Origin: Comamonadaceae bacterium
Lineage (GTDB): Bacteria; Pseudomonadota; Gammaproteobacteria; Burkholderiales; Burkholderiaceae_C
Direction: 5' to 3'
NCBI GenBank assembly: GCA_947451385.1
Contig: CANFYZ010000014.1
Coordinates: 1 to 52,533 of the forward strand
Length of the DNA stretch: 52,533 nucleotides
Each line of letters opens with the position of its first letter. Position 1 is the first letter of the stretch. The position numbers were made by a program, and so were the translations under genes. Positions 27,179-35,319 of the stretch are shown piece after piece. Under the pieces are notes generated by a model. The model was not told where the DNA came from, ran no database searches, and saw nothing but the letters and a program-made list of their open reading frames with translations.

Positions 27179-28485
27179 CAATAGGTCTCGAGGTGCAGGC
27201 GGCCTTCTTTTTTCAGCGCAGCGCCCAGGCTGTCCCAGTCCAGCCCCGCGCCTTGGACAATGTCGCGCAGCGCCATGACCACCCCTTCTTCCATGCTTTT
27301 CAGGCCGCACACATAAAAACAGGCGTTGCCGTCTTTGAGCAAGGCCGCCACATCGGCCGCACGGTCGCGCAAGGCGTCTTGCACATAGCGCTTGGGCTGG
27401 CCGGGGGTGCGGGAGTAGGCAAACTCGATGTCAATGAAATCTTTCGGCAGGTTTTGCAACGGGCCAAAGTAAGGCAACTCTTGCTGCGTGCGGGCGCCAA
27501 AGAACAGCATCAACTTGCCGCCTTCAAACTTGCCACTGGCGCGCAGCCGTCGCCGCCATTCGGTCATGGCACGCATCGGCGCGCTGCCGGTGCCAGTGCA
27601 GATCATGACGATGTGGCTCTTGGGATGGTTCGGCATCAAGAAGCTGGCACCGAACGGGCCGATCACCTGCACCTGGTCACCCACATCCAGGTCGCACATG
27701 TAGTTGGAGCCCACGCCGCGGACCGGCTGGCCACTGTGGTCTTCCAGCACGCGCTTGATGGTGAGCGACAGGTTGTTGTGCCCCGGCCGCTCGCCATTGC
27801 GCGGGCTGGCAATCGAGTACTGGCGGGCATGGTGGGGCTTGCCGTTGGCGTCCACGCCCGGCGGGATGATGCCGATCGACTGGCCTTCCAAGACCGGGAA
27901 AGGCATCTGACCAAAGTCCAGCACGATGTGGTGGGTGTCGTAGTCTTTACCGACTTCAGTCACACGCAAATTGCCGGTGACGGTGGCGGTGATGGACTTG
28001 TCGGCGGCCTTGGGGCCATAGAGGTTGGTGTAAGCGTGAGCAGCCGACCAAGGCGGCAAGGTCGCGCCGAACTGGGCCGAGTTGAAACCGGAGGCGCTGG
28101 CGGTGCTGACGGCCGAGGCCGAAGACGCCGCCGCGGCTTGCACCGCGCTCTGCGCCGCTTGCTCGGCCGCACCCGCGTCACCGCTGTCACCCGTGGTTTC
28201 GGCCAGTTCTTCGGCGCTCAGTTCAGCAGGCAGCTCGTCCCACTTCAGTTGTTCTTCGATGCTGTAGGCCTTGGCCTTGGGCATCATGCGCCAGTTGTCG
28301 ATGGAGCCGGTCGGACAGGGCGAGATGCAGTCCATGCACAGATTGCAGATGTCGGCCTTGACCACGTAGTTCATCGAGTCGTGGGTGATGGCGCCGACCG
28401 GGCAAATGGCTTCGCAGGTGTTGCAGCGAATGCAGATTTCGGGGTCAATGACGTGCTGCTTGATGATGATGGTGTCGGTGCTCAT
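27178..28485 (-). CDS. boxA: Benzoyl-CoA epoxidase reductase component BoxA
   Basis: 435 residues. Two N-terminal ferredoxin motifs, [17 protein letters not shown] and [19 protein letters not shown], precede an Ala/Ser-rich linker (~residues 95-140). A ferredoxin-NADP reductase module follows, with [12 protein letters not shown] (FAD binding) and [14 protein letters not shown] (NADPH binding). BoxA delivers electrons from NADPH to the diiron enzyme BoxB for 2,3-epoxidation of benzoyl-CoA. The linker makes the protein somewhat longer than typical. It overlaps the following formate dehydrogenase gene by ATGA and lies 131 bases after boxB, a gap with no recognisable signal. Confidence 0.96.
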   Translation of the reverse strand: MSTDTIIIKQHVIDPEICIRCNTCEAICPVGAITHDSMNYVVKADICNLCMDCISPCPTGSIDNWRMMPKAKAYSIEEQLKWDELPAELSAEELAETTGDSGDAGAAEQAAQSAVQAAAASSASAVSTASASGFNSAQFGATLPPWSAAHAYTNLYGPKAADKSITATVTGNLRVTEVGKDYDTHHIVLDFGQMPFPVLEGQSIGIIPPGVDANGKPHHARQYSIASPRNGERPGHNNLSLTIKRVLEDHSGQPVRGVGSNYMCDLDVGDQVQVIGPFGASFLMPNHPKSHIVMICTGTGSAPMRAMTEWRRRLRASGKFEGGKLMLFFGARTQQELPYFGPLQNLPKDFIDIEFAYSRTPGQPKRYVQDALRDRAADVAALLKDGNACFYVCGLKSMEEGVVMALRDIVQGAGLDWDSLGAALKKEGRLHLETY

Positions 28486-28616
28486 GGCATGGCTTTCATT
28501 TTTTTCTTCAGCGTTTGTGCAGGCGCTGGCAGTCTAACGGCATTGTGAGTGCTTTGCGCAAACCATGCCGCCCCCACAACAAAGCAGAGGCAGCAGTCGA
28601 TCAGTGAATCAACACA

Positions 28617-30044
28617 TCAGTTGAAGCGGACGTAGTCAAAGTCCACAGGCTGACGGTTGATGCCCATGACGGGCGGCGCGATCCAGTTGGCGAACTTACC
28701 GGGCTCAACCACGCGGCCCATCAAGCTGGCCACATAGGCGCGGTCTTCGTTGGTTGGCAACCATTCGCCCACGTGGGCCATCCACTCGGCATCGGACACG
28801 ACGCGGCCATCGGGGGTGACCTTGGCACCCGACAAGGAACCGATGTTGCGGTGGAAAGCCTTGTGCGGTGCGGTCAGCGTGAAAGGAATACCGGCTTTGG
28901 TGATGACGCGGTTCCAACGGTCAATGCCGCCCTTGGAATCGGTGATGTAGTCGTCGCGCAGCACCTCGTTCAAGGCGTTGAGCATCGGCACTTCTTTCTC
29001 GACCAACTTGCCCTCTTCGACGGCCAAAATCTTGTAGCTGTTGCCTTTCAGCACATGGTCGTCACCTCGTTTGCCTTCTTCGTAGCGGCCCTTCAAGCCC
29101 GAGCTGTAGAAGGTGGCGGCATTGGACGACTGGTCGGCACCGAACAAGTCGATGGTCACCGAGAAGTGGAAGTTGATGTAGCGCTGGATGGTGGGCAGAT
29201 CGATCACGCCCGCGGCACGCAGCTTGGCCACGTCATCGGTCTTGAGCTGGTTCATCACATCGACCGTGCGCTGGATGGTGCGGCTGACGCCGGACTCGCC
29301 CACGAACATGTGGTGCGCTTCTTCGGTCAACATGAACTTGGTGGTGCGGGCCAGCGGGTCGAACGCGGATTCGGCCAGGGCGCACAACTGGAACTTGCCG
29401 TCACGGTCGGTGAAATACGTGAACATGAAGAAAGACAACCAGTCCGGCGTCTTCTCATTGAAGGCCTGCAAGATGCGGGGGTTGTCTTCGTTGCCGCTGT
29501 TGCGTTGCAGCAGGGCATCGGCTTCTTCACGGCCGTCTTTGCCAAAGTATTTGTGCAGCAAATACACCATGGCCCACAGGTGGCGGCCTTCTTCCACGTT
29601 GATCTGGAACAGGTTGCGCAGGTCGTACATGCTGGGCGCGGTCAGGCCCAGGTGGCGCTGCTGCTCGACCGATGCGGGCTCGGTGTCGCCTTGCGTCACG
29701 ATGATGCGGCGCAGGTTGGCGCGGTGTTCGCCAGGCACGTCTTGCCAGGCTTTTTCGCCAATGTGGTCGCCAAAATGGATCTTGCGGTCTTGTTCGCCAG
29801 GGTTCAAGAACACACCCCAACGGTAGTCACGCATCTTCACGTGGCCGAACTGGGCCCAGCCTTGCGGATCGACGCTGACGGCCGTGCGCAGGTACACGTC
29901 CATGTCGGTGGAGCCTTCGGGGCCCATGTCGTCCCACCAGTTGATGAAGTTGGGTTGCCATTGCTCCAGCGCGCGCTGCAGCGTGCGGTCTTCGGCCAAG
30001 TTGACGTTGTTGGGAATTTTTTCGCTGTAGTTGATACCGGACAT
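28617..30044 (-). CDS. boxB: Benzoyl-CoA 2,3-epoxidase BoxB
   Basis: 475 residues from ATG 30044, with GGAG 8 bases upstream; longer in-frame starts do not match the family. The N-terminus MSGINYSEKIPNNVNLAEDR is characteristic. Diiron ligands are expected in VEEGRHLWAMVYLLHKYF and LTEEAHHMFVGESG, the repeated ExxH pattern of class I diiron enzymes. The enzyme uses O2 and electrons from BoxA to form 2,3-epoxybenzoyl-CoA in the cytoplasm. It lies 88 bases after boxC on the same strand. Confidence 0.97.
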   Translation of the reverse strand: MSGINYSEKIPNNVNLAEDRTLQRALEQWQPNFINWWDDMGPEGSTDMDVYLRTAVSVDPQGWAQFGHVKMRDYRWGVFLNPGEQDRKIHFGDHIGEKAWQDVPGEHRANLRRIIVTQGDTEPASVEQQRHLGLTAPSMYDLRNLFQINVEEGRHLWAMVYLLHKYFGKDGREEADALLQRNSGNEDNPRILQAFNEKTPDWLSFFMFTYFTDRDGKFQLCALAESAFDPLARTTKFMLTEEAHHMFVGESGVSRTIQRTVDVMNQLKTDDVAKLRAAGVIDLPTIQRYINFHFSVTIDLFGADQSSNAATFYSSGLKGRYEEGKRGDDHVLKGNSYKILAVEEGKLVEKEVPMLNALNEVLRDDYITDSKGGIDRWNRVITKAGIPFTLTAPHKAFHRNIGSLSGAKVTPDGRVVSDAEWMAHVGEWLPTNEDRAYVASLMGRVVEPGKFANWIAPPVMGINRQPVDFDYVRFN

Positions 30045-30132
30045 GAGAGTCTCCAGAAAAGAAAGCAACGGTGGGGTCAAATTTCGGTTGCAGCGCGGAC
30101 CACCGGGAACCGCGCCACACAACGCAAAAACA

Positions 30133-31788
30133 TCAGACGCGGTTCATATCGAATTGGACTTTTTCGCCCTTGCCATAGACCTTGAGCGCGCCTTTTTCGC
30201 CGACGGCGTTGGGGCGCTGGAAGATCCAGTTTTGCCAAGCCGTGAGGCGACCAAAAATACGGGTGGCCATGTTCTCTTTTTGCGCAAAGCGCAGGTTCGC
30301 CTCCAGGCCGGTCAGGGCGTCTGGCGACATGGCGGCGCGCTCTTCCAGGGCCAGGCGGATTTCGTCAGCCCAGTCGATGTCATCGGGCGCGGCGGTGACC
30401 AAGCCCAGGGCCAAGGCGGCGTCTGCGTCCAGCGCTTTGCCGATGGCGGCACGGGCGGCTTCCATGGCCGGCACTTCTTCGTAAAAGCGACGCTGCAAAC
30501 GGGTTTGGTCGTTCACCATGGGGAAGAAGCCAAAGTTCATCTCGCTCAGTTGCAGCTTGGGGGCCTTGGCTTCGTCGTCGGGCAAGGCCAGCATGTAAGC
30601 GCGGTCGGCGCAGAACACCAACTCGGCCAAGGTGCCTGCAAAGCAAGAGCCTTCTTCTACCAAGGCAAACAGGCTGCGTGAAGACACGTCCAGACGCGCC
30701 AGGGTGCGGCGCAGGTGGCCAATGGTTTCGCGCACCAACCAGTGGTCTTTGTGCGCCAGCAGCGTGGCATCCGAAGCCAGTACCGCGGCCGCGTCACCCG
30801 CTGTTTTCAGCACCCAGGTGCCGATGTCCAATTCATTGGTGCGCATGTGCAAGATGGCGTCGTCGAGTTCGCGCACCATCTGCAGCGGCCACCAGTTCAC
30901 ACCCGCGGCTTCGATGCCGGCGATGTCGGTCGGTTGGGCGCTGGTGGGGGCTTTGACGGTGAAGGTGGCCTGGCGCTTGGCGCGGTCAATCTCTACCGTG
31001 ACGTCCGTGTATGTGAGTGCGTCTGCCGCGATGCTGCGGTTCAACGGTGTCAGGGTCACGCCCTTGGCACCGACGGGGCGAATGCTGGTGGCGGCCAGTT
31101 TTGTGGCACGCGCTTTCACCACCTCTTTGAAAGCGGCGGGCTTGGCGATGGCATCGACCAAGCGCCAGTCCACGGCTTTTTGACCGCGCACACCTTCCAC
31201 GCTGGTGCAGAAAATATCGGCCAGGTCATGGCGCACATGGCGCTTGTCGGTGACGCGGGTCAAACCGCCGGTACCCGGCAACACGCCAAGGAGTGGCACC
31301 TCGGGCAGCGAGACGGCGCTGGAGCGGTCGTCTACCAAGACGATGTCGTCGCAGGCCAAGGCCAACTCGTAACCGCCACCGGCGCAGGCGCCGTTCAAGG
31401 CGGCGACGAATTTCAAGCCGTCGTGCTTGCTGGAGTCTTCAATGCCGTTGCGGGTCTCGTTGGTGAATTTGCAAAAGTTCACTTTCCAGCCATGGGTGGA
31501 CACGCCGAGCATGAAGATGTTGGCACCGGAGCAAAACACGCGGTCTTTCAAGCTGGTCACCACCACCGAGCGCACTTCGGGGTGCTCAAAGCGGATGCGT
31601 TGTAAGGCGTCATGCAATTCAATGTCCACGCCCAGGTCGTAGCTGTTGAGCTTGAGTTTGTAGCCAGGGCGAATGCCTGCGTCTTCGTCGATGCTGATGG
31701 CCAGTGTGGCGATGTCACCCTCAAACGACAGGTGAATGTGCTTGTACTGGGCGGGGGAGGTCTGGTAATCAACGGTCATCGGGTTCAT
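30133..31788 (-). CDS. boxC: Benzoyl-CoA-dihydrodiol lyase BoxC
   Basis: 551 residues from ATG 31788, preceded by TTGGAGAC. It is a large crotonase-superfamily protein: VFCSGANIFMLG and NGACAGGGYELALACDDIVL form the oxyanion-hole region, followed by PLLGVLPGTGGLTR. BoxC hydrolytically opens the ring of 2,3-epoxybenzoyl-CoA to 3,4-dehydroadipyl-CoA semialdehyde and formate. It is first in the operon, directly behind the putative BoxR-controlled promoter. Formate release explains the formate dehydrogenase genes downstream. Confidence 0.97.
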   Translation of the reverse strand: MNPMTVDYQTSPAQYKHIHLSFEGDIATLAISIDEDAGIRPGYKLKLNSYDLGVDIELHDALQRIRFEHPEVRSVVVTSLKDRVFCSGANIFMLGVSTHGWKVNFCKFTNETRNGIEDSSKHDGLKFVAALNGACAGGGYELALACDDIVLVDDRSSAVSLPEVPLLGVLPGTGGLTRVTDKRHVRHDLADIFCTSVEGVRGQKAVDWRLVDAIAKPAAFKEVVKARATKLAATSIRPVGAKGVTLTPLNRSIAADALTYTDVTVEIDRAKRQATFTVKAPTSAQPTDIAGIEAAGVNWWPLQMVRELDDAILHMRTNELDIGTWVLKTAGDAAAVLASDATLLAHKDHWLVRETIGHLRRTLARLDVSSRSLFALVEEGSCFAGTLAELVFCADRAYMLALPDDEAKAPKLQLSEMNFGFFPMVNDQTRLQRRFYEEVPAMEAARAAIGKALDADAALALGLVTAAPDDIDWADEIRLALEERAAMSPDALTGLEANLRFAQKENMATRIFGRLTAWQNWIFQRPNAVGEKGALKVYGKGEKVQFDMNRV

Positions 31789-31837
31789 GGGTGTCTCCAA
31801 AAAGTGGGCAGGGGTTGAATCGGCTTCGATGACATGA

Positions 31838-31877
31838 ATTATATTTCTCATCTACCGCAAGCACAATATGCACTTTA
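31838..31877 (-). promoter_or_regulatory. Putative box operon promoter with BoxR-type half site
   Basis: On the minus strand a perfect -10 TATAAT (31838-31843) lies 17 bases from a weak -35 TTGTGC (31861-31866). Just upstream of the -35 is TGCA (31869-31872) within ATGCACTTTA on the plus strand (31868-31877). The same ten bases occur upstream of boxR and bclA. BzdR/BoxR regulators are known to bind TGCA-containing operators, so repressor binding next to the -35 is plausible. The predicted transcript starts ~43 bases before boxC. Confidence 0.6.
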
Positions 31878-31919
31878 ATTCTTTTATCAGTATTTACCCT
31901 GATCTTTAGTGTCTACCCC

Positions 31920-32852
31920 TCAGACAGCCGAATCCAGTTGTTTGCGTACCGCATCGCGTAAGCGGGTGAAGCTTTGGTCCACCGTGCCTTCGCTGGTATT
32001 GATGGCGATATCGGCTTTGGAATAAAAGGCCGAACGCCCTTCTAAGATGCGCTTCAAATCCTCCATGGCTTCGCGGCTGGCCGCCATGGGACGCAGATCA
32101 CCTTGGGCCGCCACACGGCCCATGTGGTCGGCGGCATCGGCTTGCAGCCACACCGTGGTGCAATGCGACAACAACAGATTGAAATTGGCCGAATCCGAGA
32201 CCAGCCCACCCGGTGTGGCGATCACCACCTCGGGGTAAATTTGAATCGCTTCTTCCAGCGCCCGGCGTTCGTAACGGCGGTAGGCCGGGGCCCCGTACAG
32301 GTTGTGGATCTCGCTGATTTGGCAACCGGCAAACTGCTCAATTTGCCGCGACAGCTCGATGAACGGAAAACCCAAGTCGTCCGCCAAACGCTGGCCCAGC
32401 GTGGTTTTGCCTGCGCCGCGCAGGCCGATCAAAGCCACCCGGTTATGGCGCGCGCGCGCATCGCTGCCCTCACCAAACATCTCGCTCAGTTGCACCCGGG
32501 CCCGGCGCAAATCGGCCTCAGTGCGCTTGCTCAACAACTCGCGAATCAACAACCATTCAGGCGAGGTGGTGGTCATGTCGCCCAGCAACTCGGCCAACGA
32601 ACATTGCAAGGCCTGCGCCACCTGCAAAAGCACCAGCACAGAGACATTGCCTGTGCCGTATTCCAGGTTGGCCAAGTGGCGCTCCGACACATCGGCGGCC
32701 AAAGCCACGGCCTTGCGCGTCATGCCTTGGCGCGAGCGCAAGTTGCGCACACGCTCACCCAGCGCCACCAAAAACGGGCTGCGCAGGACTTCGGTTTCAC
32801 TCTCGGGGGTGGCGTCTGAACGCACTGCCGTATCGGTCACTGTCATCTCCAT
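31920..32852 (-). CDS. boxR: BoxR: HTH plus shikimate-kinase-like benzoyl-CoA-responsive repressor
   Basis: About 310 residues if started at ATG 32852 (an ATG two codons later is also possible; neither has a good ribosome site). An XRE-type helix-turn-helix spans roughly residues 30-90 (LGERVRNLRSRQGMTRKAVA, then SERHLANLEYGTGNVSV). The C-terminal half resembles shikimate kinase, with P-loop GLRGAGKTTLGQRLADDLG (~141-159) and a region near ATPGGLVSD. This domain pair is specific to BzdR/BoxR, in which the kinase-like domain senses benzoyl-CoA. It sits between the boxC promoter and the divergent ligase gene. Confidence 0.95.
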   Translation of the reverse strand: MEMTVTDTAVRSDATPESETEVLRSPFLVALGERVRNLRSRQGMTRKAVALAADVSERHLANLEYGTGNVSVLVLLQVAQALQCSLAELLGDMTTTSPEWLLIRELLSKRTEADLRRARVQLSEMFGEGSDARARHNRVALIGLRGAGKTTLGQRLADDLGFPFIELSRQIEQFAGCQISEIHNLYGAPAYRRYERRALEEAIQIYPEVVIATPGGLVSDSANFNLLLSHCTTVWLQADAADHMGRVAAQGDLRPMAASREAMEDLKRILEGRSAFYSKADIAINTSEGTVDQSFTRLRDAVRKQLDSAV

Positions 32853-32887
32853 GAGGGGCTTGCCAAGATTCGGGAAAACCCTGATTT

Positions 32888-32987
32888 TTGAGAACACCCA
32901 AAACATGCACTTTACTGCATACTAGGCCATACGCAAAATAATGCATTTATACAACCAGTTGAGCCACTCGACCAGTTTTTTAATGCA
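32888..32987. promoter_or_regulatory. Divergent boxR/bclA control region with TGCA-N6-TGCA operator
   Basis: TGCA at 32906-32909 and 32916-32919 are ten bases apart, the TGCA-N6-TGCA spacing described for BzdR. Further TGCA copies lie at 32942-32945 and 32984-32987. A plus-strand promoter TTGAGA (32888-32893), 17-base spacer, TTTACT (32911-32916) would be covered by the first pair. A weaker minus-strand candidate, TTGCGT (32931-32936), 16-base spacer, TAAAGT (32909-32914), would serve boxR. TCTCA/TGAGA (32988-33002) forms a short hairpin just ahead of the bclA start. Confidence 0.55.
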
Positions 32988-33007
32988 TCTCACGAAATGA
33001 GACGACC

Positions 33008-34567
33008 ATGACCCACAACGCCACCCTGGCCCCGCCGACCGAATTCAACTTCGCCCAGCACCTGTTGTTGGCCCAGCCATCGCGGTCGCAGAAGACCGCG
33101 GTGATCGACGACCAAGGCCGCCTCACTTACGGCGAATTGGCCGAGCAGGTGCAGCGCTTTGCCACCGGCTTGCGCAGCTTGGGCCTGCAACGCGAAGAAC
33201 GGGTGCTGTTGCTGATGCATGACAGCAGCGACTGGATCGTGGCCTTTTTGGGTGCGCTGTATGCCGGTGTGGTGCCGGTGGCGGTCAACACCTTGCTCAC
33301 CGTCGAAGACTATGCCTTCATGCTGGCCAACAGCCGCGCCCAAGCCGCCCTGGTGTCACACGCTTTGCTGCCCACTTTGCAAACCGCGCTCGGCTTGGGC
33401 GCGCACGAAGTCAAGCACCTGGTGGTCTCGCGCCCTGCCGGTGACCTGCCTGAAGGAGCGGTCAACATGGCCGACTGGGCCACGCTGCCACCCGCCCTGC
33501 CCGCCGCCACCTGGGCCGACGAACCGGCTTTTTGGCTTTACTCCTCGGGCTCCACCGGCAAGCCCAAAGGCACGGTGCACACCCAAGGCAATCTGTACTG
33601 GACCGCCGAGTTGTACGGCAAAGGCGTGTTGGCGCTGCGTGAGAGCGATGTGGTTTTTTCCGCCGCCAAATTGTTTTTTGCCTATGGCCTGGGCAATGCC
33701 CTGACCTTCCCGCTGTCGGTCGGTGCGACGGTGGTCTTGATGGCAGAGCGCCCCACACCACAAGCGGTTTTCAAACGCCTGGTCGAGCAGCAGCCCACGG
33801 TGTTTTACGGCGCGCCCACAGGTTACGGCGGCATGCTCGCCAGCCCCGACCTGCCGGCCAAAAAACAGGTGGCGCTGCGCCTGTGTTCATCGGCGGGCGA
33901 AGCGCTGCCGCGTGACATTGGCGAGCGTTGGACGGCGCATTTTGGCTGCGAAATCATTGACGGCATTGGCTCCACCGAAATGCTGCACGTGTTCTTGTCC
34001 AACCGCCCCGGCGATGTGCGCTACGGCACCACCGGCAAGGCCGTGCCCGGCTACGAGGTGCAACTGCGCGGCGAAGACGGCCAGGTGCTGAATGGGCACA
34101 ACGAGATTGGCGACCTGTACATCAAAGGCCCGAGCAGTGCCCTGATGTACTGGAACAACCGCGAAAAATCACGCGACACCTTCCAAGGCGAATGGACCAA
34201 GAGCGGCGACAAATACAGCTGCGACCCCGATGGCTACTACACCTACGCGGGGCGCAATGACGACATGCTCAAAGTCAGTGGCATCTATGTCTCGCCGTTC
34301 GAGGTGGAAGCCACGCTGGTGCAACATCCCGCGATTTTGGAGGCGGCGGTGATCGGCAAAACCGACACCGACGGCCTGGTCAAAACCAAGGCCTTTGTGG
34401 TGCTCAAAGCCGGACACAGCTTGACCGAGGAGGAGATCAAAACCTTTGTCAAAGCGCATTTGGCGCCTTACAAATACCCACGCTTTATTGAGTTTGTGGC
34501 CGAGTTGCCAAAAACCGCCACCGGCAAGATTCAACGCTTTCGGCTGCGCGACCAAGAAAAAGCCTGA
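33008..34567 (+). CDS. bclA: Benzoate-CoA ligase
   Basis: 519 residues, the usual length of benzoate-CoA ligases. It is an adenylate-forming enzyme: the P-loop is YSSGSTGKPKGTVHT (~177-191), the aromatic-substrate region includes KLFFAYGLGNALTFPLSVGA, then GIGSTEMLHVFLSN, and the C-terminal hinge DMLKVSGIYVSPFEVE with the catalytic Lys in KTATGKIQRFRLR. It activates benzoate to benzoyl-CoA, the substrate of BoxAB and the inducer of BoxR. It is divergent from boxR and shares its control region. Confidence 0.96.
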   Translation: MTHNATLAPPTEFNFAQHLLLAQPSRSQKTAVIDDQGRLTYGELAEQVQRFATGLRSLGLQREERVLLLMHDSSDWIVAFLGALYAGVVPVAVNTLLTVEDYAFMLANSRAQAALVSHALLPTLQTALGLGAHEVKHLVVSRPAGDLPEGAVNMADWATLPPALPAATWADEPAFWLYSSGSTGKPKGTVHTQGNLYWTAELYGKGVLALRESDVVFSAAKLFFAYGLGNALTFPLSVGATVVLMAERPTPQAVFKRLVEQQPTVFYGAPTGYGGMLASPDLPAKKQVALRLCSSAGEALPRDIGERWTAHFGCEIIDGIGSTEMLHVFLSNRPGDVRYGTTGKAVPGYEVQLRGEDGQVLNGHNEIGDLYIKGPSSALMYWNNREKSRDTFQGEWTKSGDKYSCDPDGYYTYAGRNDDMLKVSGIYVSPFEVEATLVQHPAILEAAVIGKTDTDGLVKTKAFVVLKAGHSLTEEEIKTFVKAHLAPYKYPRFIEFVAELPKTATGKIQRFRLRDQEKA

Positions 34568-34579
34568 ACGGCTTGCCGC

Positions 34580-35302
34580 TCACTGCCACGGATTGGCGCG
34601 CAGCCGTTCTGCGGCAAAAGGGCGCATGAACTCTTTGGCTTTGTCGGGGCGGGCCGACAAATAAGCGTCGTAAGCCCCTTCGCTCAGAATCACCGGCATG
34701 CGTTTTTCAGCCCCCGGATTTTGGTAGCGGTGCATCAAGGCGTGGCTGTTGGCGTTGACCGTGAGCAAGGTGAAGCTGATGATTTCTTCGCCCCCCGCAC
34801 CGCGCCAGTGGCACCAGACACCGGCCGCGCCCATGGGTTTGCCGTCGATGCGGGAAATGCGCGTCGGCACGGCTTTGCCGGGGCGGTAGTCGTCTTCAAA
34901 GAAAGCCATCATGGGCACAATGCAACGCTGGCCGCTGAGCCAAGCGTCGCGAAAATTGTTTGAGGTGCTGACGGTTTCGTGCCGCGCGTTGACTAATTTT
35001 GTCGAACGCAATTTGGCATCGGATGCCGACTTGACCCAAGCGGGCACCAAGCCAAACTGGCCGGAACACAGACCACGTTCAGGCACCGGGACATCCGGTC
35101 TGTCTGCGCCTGAAGTTGGGCCTGAGACTGCGCCTGAGGCTGCGCCCAGTTCAACGCCGATGTCGACTGCCGGCACATGGCGAATGAAATAGCCGGGCTT
35201 GCGCGGCCAGATGTCTTTGGCCCCCAAGTCCGTGGGGGGCAAGACGCCGAAACCGTCGGTGTAGACGGTGGCTTGCTGCAGCGATTCGTAATGGGTGCTC
35301 AT
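34580..35302 (-). CDS. SRAP (YedK/HMCES-like) protein lacking the catalytic Cys2
   Basis: 240 residues. SRAP proteins normally begin Met-Cys and use Cys2 to crosslink to abasic sites in single-stranded DNA. Here the start is MSTHYESLQQA, with Ser2. An in-frame TAA nine bases upstream of the ATG excludes an earlier start. Other family features are present: Asn in KLVNARHETV, Glu in CIVPMMAFFEDDY, and NPGAEKRMPVILSEGAYDAYL, although the His usually just before RMP is absent there (a His lies further upstream in LMHRY). It is either a non-crosslinking paralogue, a Ser-based variant, or carries a point change. The gene converges with bclA. Confidence 0.85.
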   Translation of the reverse strand: MSTHYESLQQATVYTDGFGVLPPTDLGAKDIWPRKPGYFIRHVPAVDIGVELGAASGAVSGPTSGADRPDVPVPERGLCSGQFGLVPAWVKSASDAKLRSTKLVNARHETVSTSNNFRDAWLSGQRCIVPMMAFFEDDYRPGKAVPTRISRIDGKPMGAAGVWCHWRGAGGEEIISFTLLTVNANSHALMHRYQNPGAEKRMPVILSEGAYDAYLSARPDKAKEFMRPFAAERLRANPWQ

Positions 35303-35319
35303 GCGAGCAGGTTAACGCA

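Noticed and set aside
31920-32852. Reading boxR as a shikimate kinase gene
   Set aside because: The kinase-like half is fused to an XRE helix-turn-helix and lies in a box cluster, the known BoxR/BzdR architecture.
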